Positions 11,384 through 22,480 are shown, numbered from the stretch's first letter. The stretch is DNA of 64,000 nt from Cryptomeria japonica (GCF_030272615.1 NC_081412.1:477871657-477935656), one strand, 5' to 3'. Notes: generated by a model not told the origin, from the letters alone. Numbers and translations: made by a program.

Positions 11384-12517
11384 CAAGGTTGCACCGAGAT
11401 GGGGGTACTTGGAGACTAGTACCGGTACTGGTACAACTATTTTTCGAATTAGGAGACGGGGGTACTTGGAGACGCCAATTTTTTTTATTTTTTTAAAAAT
11501 ATTTATAGAAAATCTGAAAATAGGTGTATATTTGTAAAACTAATTATGAATATAGATAGTGTATAAGGAAATTGAAAGCAATGGCCCAAACCAACAAGTT
11601 GAATATTTCAACACTGCAAATCTTTTTGCTATTAAATGTGACTATGCATATGATAATGTGAATATAGATTATATATATAAGAATATGAATATAGATATAC
11701 TCACAAGAATGAAGAAAGAAAATGTATATCATAGGAAAATTCCCGACTCTCAAGGATCTAATAGAATTCATCCCCATTGTGCATATCGCAAAGTCTACAT
11801 AAAGGAAATAAAAGAACAACAAGAATATAGAAAATACTGCGTTACCAGGAGACCCGTCTCCTACCCCTGGAGACCCGTACCAATACTGGAGACGTCTCCG
11901 GAAACTTCTTGATGCATAAGGTTCTTTTGACTGCCGTCTCCAAAGTCTCTTGACCAAAAAATGAAGTCTCCTCCTAAAAAACTTGGGGCAAAATGCAGTA
12001 AAAAGGCAAAAAAAAATATAAAAAGTAAATAAGAGAAGCTTACAGCAAAGCGAAGCCGTAGGGAAATAACTAATAAGGAAATTTTTTCGCAGAAAGACAA
12101 AAATCCATGCAAATCCATGCAAAGTTATAGTGAACGGATCTATTGATAGCATAGACTTTATGCGAGGACTGATTTCTTATCATTGTAATAGTCTAAATAG
12201 AAATTGCCTTCACTATTTAGGAGACAATATTGAGTGTGCTCAACATCTATATTACCTTACATTCACTAAACAATTTAGATCGGCTATTAATAGTATAAAC
12301 AATTTTAATTTCAATTTTTGTTCAATTTTAAAGTTAATGTTAAACTTTATCATTGTTCCTGTTTCAAAGTTCTTTGTCATGATATGTTTTAGAAATTATT
12401 AAATTATATTTAAAAAAAAAATCGTCGTCTCCAAGTACCCCCGTCTCCTATTTTTGAAAATTAGCCATACCGGTACCGGTACCAGTCTCCAAGTACCCCC
12501 GTCTCCTGGTAACCTTG
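11384..12517. mobile_element. inverted-terminal element with GGAGACGGGGGTACTTGGAGAC repeats
   Basis: The ends are ~100-bp imperfect inverted repeats. Each starts CAAGGTT, then has GACGGGGGTACTTGGAGAC twice, separated by a palindromic ACCGGTACCGGTAC-like segment. Additional GGAGAC/GTCTCC copies lie internally at 11840-11970. No convincing TSD was found (ATAATATC left, ATGAAAAT right). Frames inside encode nothing recognisable, so it is non-autonomous. The superfamily is unclear; hAT-like or another class with repeated subterminal motifs is possible. Confidence 0.7.
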
Positions 12518-13515
12518 ATGAAAATATGAATATCTTTTGAGTTTTGCATCGAATTGCAAATAGTTGAATGGCAAATACTTGTCGTCTTGTTAGCTCACCT
12601 TGACTCCTACCTTCTGTTGGCTTATGTTTTCTCTTTGTGGTGTGTTTATTTTCCAGCTTTCTGGTGCATTTAACTTTTAATTTTTAGGGGTTTTTGTTTT
12701 ATTTGTGTGGGAGTCAACGCCTTTTGCATGGGAGACAGTGAGAGTGTTCTGGAGACTGCAATTGAAAGTCTCTTGCAATTGGAGATATTTGAGGCAAGGT
12801 CTCCGGTACTAGGATGCATCTCAGAGATGTCTCAGTCTTTGAGACGCGTCCCAAGGGGTCGGAGACGGGTGTCCGTGCAACTATGGTATTATCATGAAGG
12901 GGTTTCCCAAGGTATATCTTATATTAATGTAAATTTTCAATAGTTTGGATTCTATAACTAGTTAACATACTTTTTCTCTATTAGACTATCTATATTTCCT
13001 ATCATTCCTAAGATTATTATTTCCTATGACTTCATTATCATTACATTGATACGTAGAATGCTAATAATTTGAAATGTATTTTTCAAGGGAAAAGAAAGAA
13101 TGCTAAACAAGGTTTATGAGCCTTTTCCATATAAAGTTAAAAATAGTTTTTTATGTCACTGCCACATGGCACACTGATTTGTTGTATGAGACCCTCCTTC
13201 TAGAAGCCCACAAAGGGATTGTTTCCCATTTCCCTTAGATTTTGTTCAATTTCTTATGCCTGGGTTTTAATTTCACTATCAAGTGTAGTAGTACTCTTGA
13301 ACTTGCCAATCTACCTACAAGTGGAGAACGTGCCAATATGATAGCAATTGTGCCTTAAGTTGGGTTATAACATACTGCACTTGCCTATCCTTGGTTTACA
13401 ATGACAAATTCTCTTTTTGTTTAATCGTGCTATAATATTGTATTTGATAACTATTTTCCAGGGAATTTAGTTAATTGCATACATCTAATCTTTGAACTAT
13501 TATTTTTACTTGAAG
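12518..13515. other. sequence upstream of the host exon; GGAGAC-rich patch
   Basis: Probably intron of the gene whose exon starts at 13516. At 12727-12885 there are several GGAGAC/GTCTCC words resembling the neighbouring inverted-terminal element, perhaps a second fragment of that family. Confidence 0.4.
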
Positions 13516-13657
13516 GTGCCAGCCATGGACAATTGTTCTTACAGGAGTTCTAGCTGTTAGTGCCACTTGGATCATTTTTGAATCAGTAATATGGACCACA
13601 GTGGTTGTATCTTTGGTTGGTGTTTGGTGGTACATCTTTCTATACTCATATCCACAG
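13516..13657 (+). CDS. internal exon of a host gene, DUF6737-like two-helix membrane protein
   Basis: A 142-bp stretch is bounded by a pyrimidine-rich acceptor (TATTTTTACTTGAAG) and a consensus donor (CAG/GTATGT). In phase it gives one leading G plus 47 codons with no stop: CQPWTIVLTGVLAVSATWII, a short linker, then a second hydrophobic segment VVVSLVGVWWYIFLYSYPQ. The WCQPW-type start followed by two hydrophobic helices resembles DUF6737 proteins, known in cyanobacteria and plants and of unknown function; the leading G would complete a Trp codon, as expected for a WW|CQPW boundary. I could not find flanking exons, so introns must be long or the gene is broken. The surrounding SINEs and hAT miniature elements would then be intronic. 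Identification is from memory of the family pattern. Confidence 0.6.
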
Positions 13658-14366
13658 GTATGTTTTGTGTTTCTGTTATAAATCTGCCTTGAATGATGAT
13701 TTTATAGAAATAAGAAGTGAATTTACCCATGCCATGAATATCACAATCCTCGTTGAAAGAAATTGTTTATGAAAAGAAAGTAAAATAACTTTTGTTTTTT
13801 AGTTTTATTAGTATTTTGGAGCTTAGAATTCGAATAGTTTAATCCACACATTAGAAACTCTTTATGAACTTGACACATTTTATAGATACAATAATTGGGA
13901 TTGTTTAGGAATGCAAATTAGTGAAATTTTTTATGCTTAGCTTGACCATTTTTTTGGTGACTTTGTTCCTATTTTACTTTGCTGATTCCATGCCAGAGTA
14001 CACTTCAAGAACATGCATTTTAATTTTTAATAGTAATATTTTACATTCTTCCTAAGGGAGGAAAAATCCTTAAAAGATATACCAGAAATCCCAATGATAG
14101 TGTTACTAATTTTTTCATGGAGTTTTCAGTTGTTAGGTGCCATATAAATATTAATGCAAAATAATAAATATGACAACCAGTTCTTTGTGATCATCTATTG
14201 TTTCCTTATATTTTTCCTAAAAAATTTGTACATTCATCACACTAAATTTATGTTTGACTAGCTTAATTTGAAATATTTCTTTTAGTCTGAAATTTTTTGG
14301 TCATTCACTCAGAGACAGATGGACAAGAGATCCCATATGCTTTGAGGCATAAAACATGTCAGAGTT
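13658..14366. other. probable intron, nothing else recognised
   Basis: AT-rich, T-rich sequence downstream of a consensus splice donor; no repeat or coding signal seen. Confidence 0.4.
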
Positions 14367-14494
14367 TTTATTTTTGATAGGTAATGGACCGAAGCCGATA
14401 AGGTGTACATACCCTACCCCCTTGTGGGATTTGAACTTGTGACCTCTCTTTCAAGAGCACAAGTTATCCACCACTAGGCCAACTCAGGTTGTAC
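14367..14494 (-). mobile_element. tRNA-derived SINE (SINE-B copy 1)
   Basis: A perfect 16-bp TSD, AAAACATGTCAGAGTT, lies at 14351-14366 and 14495-14510. On the minus strand the element starts TGTACAACCTGAGTTGG, with A box TGGCCTAGTGGT and B box GTTCAAATCC, and ends GGCTTCGGTCCATTACCTAT plus A-rich tail. Confidence 0.9.
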
Positions 14495-14753
14495 AAAACA
14501 TGTCAGAGTTAGGCAGTAGTAGAGGAAACAAAAAAAATGTCAAGAGGGGACACTGCACCCAGGTAATGGATTTGACTGTAGACAAACACATTGTATATAA
14601 AAGATAGAATAGTTGAATTGAAGAAAACTTATATCTCAGTGGGTGTAAAAATAACTGAAGGAAACGACACTTTCAGATCAACTAACAAATCATCATTCAC
14701 TAGAATAGGAAACTTATCTTTAATGGTGTACTTGTTGAGCTCTTTGTAATTAG

Positions 14754-15525
14754 CAAAAATGAAAAACCCTTAATCGGCAATAAATCTTTTGGCTGAAATT
14801 CATTAAAAAATCGGGAATCAGCAAAAAATCGGCAAATTTATTGAACATTTGAAAATATATAATTTCTTAAAATATTCTATAAAAACACATATATACATTA
14901 CATTTATAGAACATATAATATATTAACATAATTAATAACATTAACATTAAATTATAATATTAACATAATTTATAACATTAACATTAAATTTCTTAACATA
15001 AAAAAACACACATAATAACATATTAAATTTTTAATTTATAATATTAAATATATACTTTCGTAAAAATTGCATATACATTAAAATATTCTAAAAAATAAGC
15101 ATATTAAATTTAACACGTTATATTCAGGATCCTATATGATTAAATTTAATATTTAGTATTTAATGTGATATTCTGAAATATGTGTTAAATTTAAATTGCG
15201 TCGGTCATCAAGGAGCTCAGTCGCTGTCGTGCAGATGAATGGCGTTGGGCGTCGGGGAGCTCAGTCGGATGGAATGAAGCTGTGTTAAAACTTAAAACCT
15301 TTTCGCTTTTTAAGGTTCGCGTGCAATGAAGCTCAGTCATGTGGAATGAAGACGCGCATAATTTAACATGCGATATTTTGCATTTTAATCGCGATTTTTT
15401 CCACCTGAAAAACGTGATTTTTAAGGAAAAATCGTTGGCGATTTTGTTCCCGATTAAATCAGCTGGGCATTTCAGTCCCAATAAATCGCGATATAAATGA
15501 TTTATAGCCGATTTTTTCATCTATG
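14754..15525. mobile_element. hAT miniature element (772 bp)
   Basis: A perfect 8-bp TSD, GTAATTAG (14746-14753 and 15526-15533), flanks inverted termini CAAAAATGAAAAA and CATAGATGAAAAA. An 8-bp TSD with a CAnnGATGAAA-like terminus is the hAT (Ac-like) signature. AAATCGG words recur near both ends. The centre is very AT-rich with a GC-richer block at 15200-15360. No transposase is encoded. Confidence 0.85.
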
Positions 15526-15533
15526 GTAATTAG

Positions 15534-16908
15534 GACACATCCACCGAATGTTTTTCTTGCACACCATTACCACTGGAGAGGAGTACATAGACTATGCTTG
15601 ATAATACTTGCCTCTAGCATCTCTGAAACCATATTCTTGATCTCAATTTTTTGTACATAAGGGTAATTGTAGGACCTACTCTTGAGTGATTGGCTCATTG
15701 GTACTAGTTGAATGACATGATTGTGATCTTAAAACAATTATAATAACATTATAATCTAGTTTAGGAACCACAATCTAGTTTATAATGCAAAAGACACTCA
15801 ACAAAAGGGTTGATGAGATTATGATCTAAAAACAATTATAATAACAATTAATCTAGTTGTGTAGGAACATTATAATTGATAGGCTGCCACTAAAAACAAT
15901 TGAGCCACAATCTCATCAACCCCTTTGTTGAGTGTCTTTTGCATTTGATGAGAGATTACTATTTGTGGAGATCTTGTAAGCAACCCTATTAGTTCAACTA
16001 TCATGCCCTTTGAGTGAAAACACATGAATCACTCTTGGAAGTTCATCTCAATTGTCCTCAATCTTGCAAGGCTTTGTATTCCCAACACAATGCTGTTGCA
16101 TCTATGGAGATAGCAAACGTTAGGCAATCAACTCAATATTTTCTCATGGACAATTAAATGCTATGGCATTTCCTTGAGCAACTGACAGTAACCACATCTA
16201 CCGATAAGACCTAAATTTTTTGGAGCTGGATATAAAATAATTCAAATGAGTAGCTAACTACTTGTTAATGATGTTGTGAGGTTTCTCGAGTGTATCAACA
16301 TCATTACTTTCCTTTCTTTGAGAAATTCACTACCTTGAGAGTTTGTGGGATGCTAATTCCAAAAAGTGCATGACAAGAAATGGTTGGTTGGGTATCACTT
16401 GATTCTTTGTTTGGCTCTTTGTCGCACTCTAATGTTATTACTTCTTTCTCACTAGACCCTTCATTGTAGAACAATTTATTTTTTGTACATTTATGTCCTC
16501 GACTATATTTGCTATGTAGCTAAAGCTAACCCTTTTTTCTTCCTTCTCTTTAATTTGTTGCAGAGTCAATTTGGTAGGCTAAGGAAATGACTATGTAGGA
16601 GTGCTTCTATTTCTTATGTTAAGAAACCTTAGCCTTCTTTTGGTCAAAAACTTTTCCTCTACTTGCCTTTCCATAATCATTTGCTTGGGACACATAAGTT
16701 GGATTGAACATCCGTATCTCATATTTGTGTGGTCCTTTAAAACCCCTAAAAATAATTCCTTCTACTTTTTCTATATAACATGCTCCACTCCTAAAGACAA
16801 AGTTTGGAATTGTTGATAATAGTCGGTGATGGTACTTGTTTACTTTAATTTGGTAATTAGGCTGAAATAGGTATCCATAAGATTGTTGCCATAATGTGTA
16901 GTGAGTTT
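15534..16908. other. no gene recognised; contains a 36-bp inverted repeat
   Basis: No frame is recognisable. Copies of AACAATTATAATAACA also recur near the inverted repeat at 15785-15944. Confidence 0.5.
15785..15944. repeat. 36-bp inverted repeat with 88-nt loop
   Basis: Arm 15785-15820 (ATGCAAAAGACACTCAACAA...) is matched by the reverse complement of 15909-15944 with a single mismatch. A transcript would fold into a long hairpin. No TSD or terminal motif identifies it as a known element. Confidence 0.8.
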
Positions 16909-17231
16909 TGTTAATGCATGATAGCCTCGGTAAGATAAATGATTGAATGAGAGATAAATAAAGTCTCTCATTCAAACATTTATTATCGTGAGGGGGCACG
17001 ATCAAGTGATGTCTTGATCGGCCATGTCCAAAAGACATTGTCGGTCAAGGCATCGCTTGACCGTACCCAGCCCACTACATATACCAAATGAAATGTGTGA
17101 GAATGGACATTGAAATAAAATGCTCCTCCTCTCTTGCAACATAAAAGAAGACAATCAGATTTATACAACAATTCAGTGATAGATAATACATAGAACAAGA
17201 TAAATTTTAATTCTGATCCACAAAATTAACA
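16909..17231 (+). repeat. TRIM 5' LTR (323 bp)
   Basis: Contains a long imperfect hairpin at about 16995-17067 centred on GTCCAAAAGAC. Ends one base before the primer site. Confidence 0.9.
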
Positions 17232-17244
17232 TGGTATCAGAGCC
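17232..17244 (+). other. TRIM primer binding site, tRNA-iMet type
   Basis: TGGTATCAGAGCC abuts the 5' LTR with no spacer. Confidence 0.9.
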
Positions 17245-17324
17245 AGGTTTCCTTCTATAAAGCCTAACCGCCTGAAGGAAGATCCGATTAAGATCAGATT
17301 GATATCTCCTTGAAAGTCTCAAAT

Positions 17325-17477
17325 ATGGCCACATTGCAAGAACTTGTCCTCTCAAACTTAAACTACAAGCGTCCCTTGCTGAAGTCAGAAATTCAGACGT
17401 ATGTTCAGAAAAATATGTTCTCTAGAAGAAACTCAAGATACCTTGTGATTGAGAGGGAGCTTACTAATCAAGATTGA
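17325..17477 (+). CDS. small 50-codon ORF inside the TRIM
   Basis: An ATG 93 bases after the primer site opens 50 codons (MATLQELVLSNLNYKRPLLK...) ending TGA 17475-17477. It is hydrophilic and basic in its second half (KNMFSRRNSRYL). It matches no domain I know; it could be a residual gag N-terminus of a parental copia or chance. Too short to supply any retrotransposition enzyme. Confidence 0.3.
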   Translation: MATLQELVLSNLNYKRPLLKSEIQTYVQKNMFSRRNSRYLVIERELTNQD

Positions 17478-17640
17478 GCACTTCTGAGGTAAAAATTTTA
17501 AATATTGATTATTATTATTAGTACTAATAATTATTTTATGGGCCCTGTGTAAATCATAAGGAAGTGACGACTTCCAAATGATTTCCACTTGTATTGTTGA
17601 GGTTATTGGAAGGTGACGATCTTACAATAACTCAAGATTG

Positions 17641-17804
17641 TGGATAGAATCGCCGACTGAGGCAATCCATGTAAGAGCTTGTGGATAGAATCGCCGATTG
17701 AGGCAATCCACATAAGAGCTCATGGATAGAATCGCCGACTGAGGCAATCCACACAAGAGTTTGTGAATAGAATCGCTGACAGAGGCAATTCACATCTTGA
17801 AACT
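17641..17804 (+). repeat. four tandem copies of a 41-bp unit in the TRIM interior
   Basis: TGGATAGAATCGCCGACTGA-type units start at 17641, 17682, 17723 and 17764. The last is the most diverged. Confidence 0.9.
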
Positions 17805-17886
17805 ATGGTCCCAAGATAAGCATCATACGATTTATGAATATTGCTCCCAATACCTTTTACATTTATCTTACCTAGCTAAGAGGGAG

Positions 17887-18210
17887 TGTTAATGCATGAT
17901 AGCCTCGGTAAGATAAATGATTGAATGAGAGATAAATGAAGTCTCTCATTCAAACATTTATTATCGTGAGGGGGCACGATCAAGTGATGTCTTGATCGGC
18001 CATGTCCAAAAGACATGGCCGGTCAAGGCATCGCTTGACTGTACCCAGCCCACTACATATACCAAATGAAATGTGTGAGAATGGACATTGAAATAAAAAT
18101 GCTCCTCCTCTCCTGCAACATAAAAGAAGACAATCAGATTTATACAACAATTCAGTGATAGATAATACATAGAACAAGATAAATTTTAATTCTGATCCAC
18201 AAAATTAACA
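17887..18210 (+). repeat. TRIM 3' LTR (324 bp)
   Basis: Preceded by the polypurine tract at 17875-17886. Hairpin at 17972-18044; mismatches between its arms are mostly C/T or G/A. Confidence 0.9.
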
Positions 18211-19186
18211 AGTTCCTTTGGAAAACAAACCATGTGACAACACATCCCTTCTTTTTTCTTCTGTTCGCATAGCCATCGACACCAAATGAATTGGTCTAGT
18301 TCCAAGTATAAGGATGCCATTGTATGTAATTTCCCCACCCAAATTTGAATACAAGACAAAACTTTGTTAAGCATTATGTTGCTATCTTAAGAAAGCTCCT
18401 TGTATTATCTTTATAAATGATAATAGTATTCAAAGCCAATACAAACTTAAAGACATTAGTTGTTCAATAAGTGTGAATTCATAGAAGAGCATGATTTGGT
18501 AAACAAATCACTTGTTGAAGGTCGACTCTATGATATACAAATGGCAGCACATTGTTTAAAGACAAACAACGATTAAGGCAAAGAACAAAGATGGCGACTA
18601 GATATCAAAAGGTGGCAATCAAGAAAAAACAAAGTAATGAATAATCACAAGCTTGATGCTACAATTGATAAACCAGATATACAGGCAGTTTTGAAAGAAT
18701 GGACAGAATAACGAACTATCCCAAACATATACATATGAGACAGAAGTTTCTTATACAGATCATGGCATGTAGTAAGCAATTTGTAAGTAAAAGGCAGCAA
18801 ATTATGATTGTTTAATGTGCAGCGATCTCAATATTTTAATTTAAAGGTTGTAATGCAAAGCTCAACACAGACACAGAGTAATGATGATGCAGAAAGGGCA
18901 GCGATTATTATCAGGGATTCTTATTTTAAGGTGCAGCGATTATGTATAAGGGATGATACCATGCAACGATTATCATATAGGAGCCAACATCACATATTAT
19001 GAAGGATAATAATTAAAAGTTACAAGTCAGCGATTTGTTATGAATGATGCAATAGACAAAACCGGTTCATAATGCAAACAAGCAATGCAGCGGTTACAAA
19101 TGATTTATCAAATTGATAAAGCAGTGCAGCAATTACATTAATGACAATTGATGAAAGGGTGCGACTAAAGATTTTAGAGAAGCATT
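18211..19186. repeat. non-coding stretch with a GCAGCGATTAT-type motif array
   Basis: TGCAGCGATTAT and close variants occur about seven times between 18820 and 19140 at irregular spacing. No coding region was recognised. Confidence 0.5.
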
Positions 19187-19318
19187 TTTTTTTTTTTGAT
19201 GGGTAATGGGCCGAAGCCAATAAGGTGTACATACCCTACCCCCTTGTGGGATTTGAACTTGTGACCTCTCTTTCAAGAGCACAAATTCTCCACCATTAGC
19301 CCAACTCAGGATGTACAC
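19187..19318 (-). mobile_element. tRNA-derived SINE (SINE-B copy 2)
   Basis: TSD GATTTTAGAGAAGCATT (19170-19186) is matched at 19319-19335 with one mismatch. The minus-strand sequence closely follows the copy at 14367: A box GGGCTAATGGTGG, B box GTTCAAATCC, tail GGCTTCGGCCCATTACCCAT then A12 or so. Confidence 0.9.
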
Positions 19319-19335
19319 GATTTTGGAGAAGCATT

Positions 19336-21794
19336 AATAAAGAAGGTGTGATGTGTTTAAAGGGAAAGAGGTGCGATTTCATAAATTAAATCTGAGTTGT
19401 TTCCATAAGATATGTCTCTTCAAATCTGAAACAATATGTCACTTGAAAGAATATGAAGATATAAAGGAGAAGTATGGAGAGATGAGAAAAGGGTGTGAAG
19501 AATTTATGTGTTGGTTGAAAATTTTGTACACCCAGGAGGATGTGCAAAATTGTGGTTTCAGCCACAGTTTGTGAGTATAAAACTCTCCTAATTTAGGGAA
19601 GGCTCCCCCTCTACTACTACTAACATTAATCTAATTTGGGTGGGATAACATCTTATTCTCTTTCTTTAGAACAAACAATATTCTTTCTCTTATTTCAGAA
19701 AAGAAGTTACAGCAACAACAGTAAATACAGAAATGAAACTTTTTGTAGGATTTTCAGAACATAAAAGGAAGCAAAGTTTCCATGAAAGCACAAAGACTTC
19801 CGTCACATCCCCGGGACGGGAAATTAGAAATGAAAGAACAAAGTCTTCAGCACTTCTAATGTCCTATCAACCTTCTCAAAAGGATAACAGTGTACAACAC
19901 ACAACAACTCAAAGTCTGTCTATATGATGCACTTCACCTTACATGCCCATCTTAGAAAATAAAAGCAACACAAAGTTTACAAGTTATCTCCTTACTTGAG
20001 TTTCCTACACTAGCTTCAAACGTGATAGCATCTCAAAGTCTGCAAGACCAAGTCTGAAAACCAAACCTATAACTCTAAATGCAAATAGAAGCTCAAAGTC
20101 TACAAGATTGAATTTAAATTCCTCTTGAACAATAGAACAAAAATCACAATCAATTCCAGAAAATGTCGTCACATAACAACTTGAATTGGCACAAAGTCTC
20201 AACACAACTTGCCTCTTTTATTGAAAGCAATTTGATTTACATCTAAGCTCAAAGTCTTAGAGTGCACATACAAACTGACAAAATTTTTTGCATTGCCAAA
20301 AGATATTGATTACAGTAGACCCTCTCCAATATATATAGGAGAGGAGCCTTGAGAAAAAGGTTGGAGGATCCTAAATAACTTGAGAAATTCTCTCAACCAC
20401 CATGACATATTCCAACTACAGTCCTAATCTAACTCAACTTGTAGTTGCTTTACATGTAATTACATTTTACAAAAATGCAAGTGAAAGTGACACTTGCAAT
20501 TACAATTTTTGACATTACATGTAATTTGTCAAAATGAAATTACAAATGCACAATTGAAACTATTCTATGTGTCCGAAGACGAAGGTCTTCATGCTGCTAT
20601 AGAGCATTCCTCTGCTGCCTCAAGACTGCTCTCCCTGTACACTGCAATCTGTTGTGTATCCTTATGGTGGTTGTCTTGATTTGATCAAGACTATAATTAT
20701 ATTATTTCATTGCTCAAAACTCAGAACCCTTTTCACTGATTTTAACTGTAACCTTCTCATTTTGAGGCTGCAACTTGTCATTTAACACAATGATCTTTGG
20801 TTCTTTAAATCTTTGAAGAGTACTTACTCTGTTTTTGTCTTTAGATTTGCTGTTATGAAGGCTCTTGAATGGTCTTTTGATCCTTTGTATTGAGATATTC
20901 TTTCAAGACTCCACCATGGCTGTGAATGGGGAAGTTTGCATTGTGGCTGCTTTCTTCCTCTATGGCCTGCCCTTATTGGACTGTACTGTATTGATTATTC
21001 ACCGTCTTTCAAGACATTGACTTCCCTTTTGAAACTTAGCCTTTAATCTGATTGCACATTTGACTGTCTTTATCCCTGCAAATGGATGATGTATTATTGC
21101 TCATCTACTGTGAATAAGATCACTGTGTACTGCATGTATTAATGACTGCCATCCACTGTGTAGAAGGTTCCTTTCAATGTTTATGACAGTGACCTTTGCT
21201 TCACTGTATTCTTTGCTTTATGAAGCTTGTATTCTCTGCTGTGTATCTGTAAGAACAGTCTTATCTTGTAGGCCTACAGATCTAGGGTTTGATCATCACT
21301 TTGCATTCATTCATCTCTAGAAGAAACTACTCTTCATTATCCTCATGAACTCTTTCTTTGAATGGACTGTAATCACTGTCTTTATAAGTCAATCCAGATT
21401 TCATAAAACAGTGAATAGGAATTTCCTAAGGAACACCCTATAAAACTTATAGCAGCATCTTCAAAAAGGCAGAATAGGAATAATATATACAATGATTCTA
21501 ACAATCATGCTAAGAGGAAAGTTACGGCCATAATATAGGAAAAGAGCACTTTGTGTTCACAACATCTTTTCATGACTGTCTTATGAGCTTAAAGGCATGA
21601 TCCTTGTGATACTTTTGTAAGGGCTGCACTTGAAGCTTTGTTACTGGTCTACAACTACAATGGCTTCTTTGAACTGCTGTTCTAACTGATCAATAACCTT
21701 CATGGGCTGTCTAGGACTGGCAGCATTCAACAAGTAACCAATGATGATTTGTTCCAGACCTGCAATTTGGTCATTAGCTTCATGAGATTGATAT
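19336..21794. other. probable old LTR-type sequence; CAAAGTCT array and a TATA motif in a hairpin
   Basis: No coding region recognised. CWCAAAGTCT-type words recur about eight times from 19790 to 20260. At 20321-20344 a 7-bp inverted repeat CCTCTCC...GGAGAGG surrounds AATATATATA, as in LTR promoters. LTR boundaries could not be found. Confidence 0.4.
20321..20344 (+). promoter_or_regulatory. TATA-like motif enclosed by an inverted repeat
   Basis: CCTCTCC, then AATATATATA, then GGAGAGG. Resembles the U3/R promoter of long-LTR elements elsewhere in the window. Confidence 0.4.
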
Positions 21795-21799
21795 ATGCT

Positions 21800-22468
21800 T
21801 GTTGTTTGTAACTAGGAAAGAGTGTTCGGATTGCCCTAAGGCAACATCCAAACCCCTATCGGACTAGGTCCTTCCCTTAAAGGTAACGTGGAGGACCGGT
21901 CCTAAAAGGGTAATGTGCCCCCAAACAAAGACCAGCCCTATATTTACCACGCCACACTAATTTAACTTGGCGCCAAAATGCATATATTCAACAAGGCCGA
22001 CTTGGGGTTATATGGTTTAAATGCTCATATAAATAAAGATCAATTGCCAAACACAAATCACTCATTCATTCTCATGCAACCAGCGAAATTCCTCTGCAAC
22101 TAAATGTACGAAATTTAGAAGAGAATTGGGCAAAGATCAAAGGCATTTGGTGTTCCTAATTTCGGTTATAGAGCAGACTTGATGCAGACTTGGTGTAATT
22201 AGAAGGGCAGATCTGATATGATAAAAGGGAGCAGATCTGAAGAGTCAAGCTAAGTATTGTATTGATGCAATTCAGATTGAATACATAATCTGACCTGTAG
22301 GTCTTTAGTGTTGGGTTTTTCCTCCTTGGAGGTTTTCCTAGGGTATTTGTGTTGGTCTCTTGTTCACTTGTTTTTCATTCTTGCATTACTTGTTTATAGT
22401 GTACTTAATGTTAGCAAACAATTACATACTAGAAATCTGATTACTGATCTGGGTCGCAAAACTTAACA
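21800..22468 (+). repeat. copia 1 5' LTR (669 bp)
   Basis: TG...CA ended. A TATA-like CATATAAATAAAG lies at 22026-22038, which would place the RNA start shortly after it. Contains the palindrome GGACCGGTCC. Confidence 0.95.
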
Positions 22469-22480
22469 TGGTATCAGAGC
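22469..22480 (+). other. copia 1 primer binding site, tRNA-iMet type
   Basis: TGGTATCAGAGC directly after the 5' LTR. Confidence 0.95.

Larger units (their letters stand above)
16909..18210 (+). mobile_element. TRIM: miniature LTR retrotransposon with iMet primer site
   Basis: Two LTRs (16909-17231 and 17887-18210) are nearly identical (about six substitutions and one indel by eye) and start TGTTAATGCATG, end AAAATTAACA. A primer binding site complementary to initiator tRNA-Met (TGGTATCAGAGCC) follows the 5' LTR at once, and a polypurine tract GCTAAGAGGGAG precedes the 3' LTR. Flanks AGTTT and AGTTC form an imperfect 5-bp TSD. The 655-bp interior cannot encode pol. LTR termini and polypurine tract match copia 2 at 61076-64000, the likely type of helper. 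Confidence 0.9.

Noticed and set aside
11544-12152. 202-codon minus-strand ORF
   Set aside because: Low-complexity Phe/Leu/Ile/Tyr-rich translation inside an AT-rich inverted-terminal element; no family resemblance.
14367-14494. Functional tRNA gene
   Set aside because: A and B boxes are present but acceptor pairing is poor, and the A-tail and 16-bp TSD show a SINE.
17641-17804. CRISPR-like array (41-bp repeats)
   Set aside because: Units are contiguous with no unique spacers and lie in a plant TRIM.
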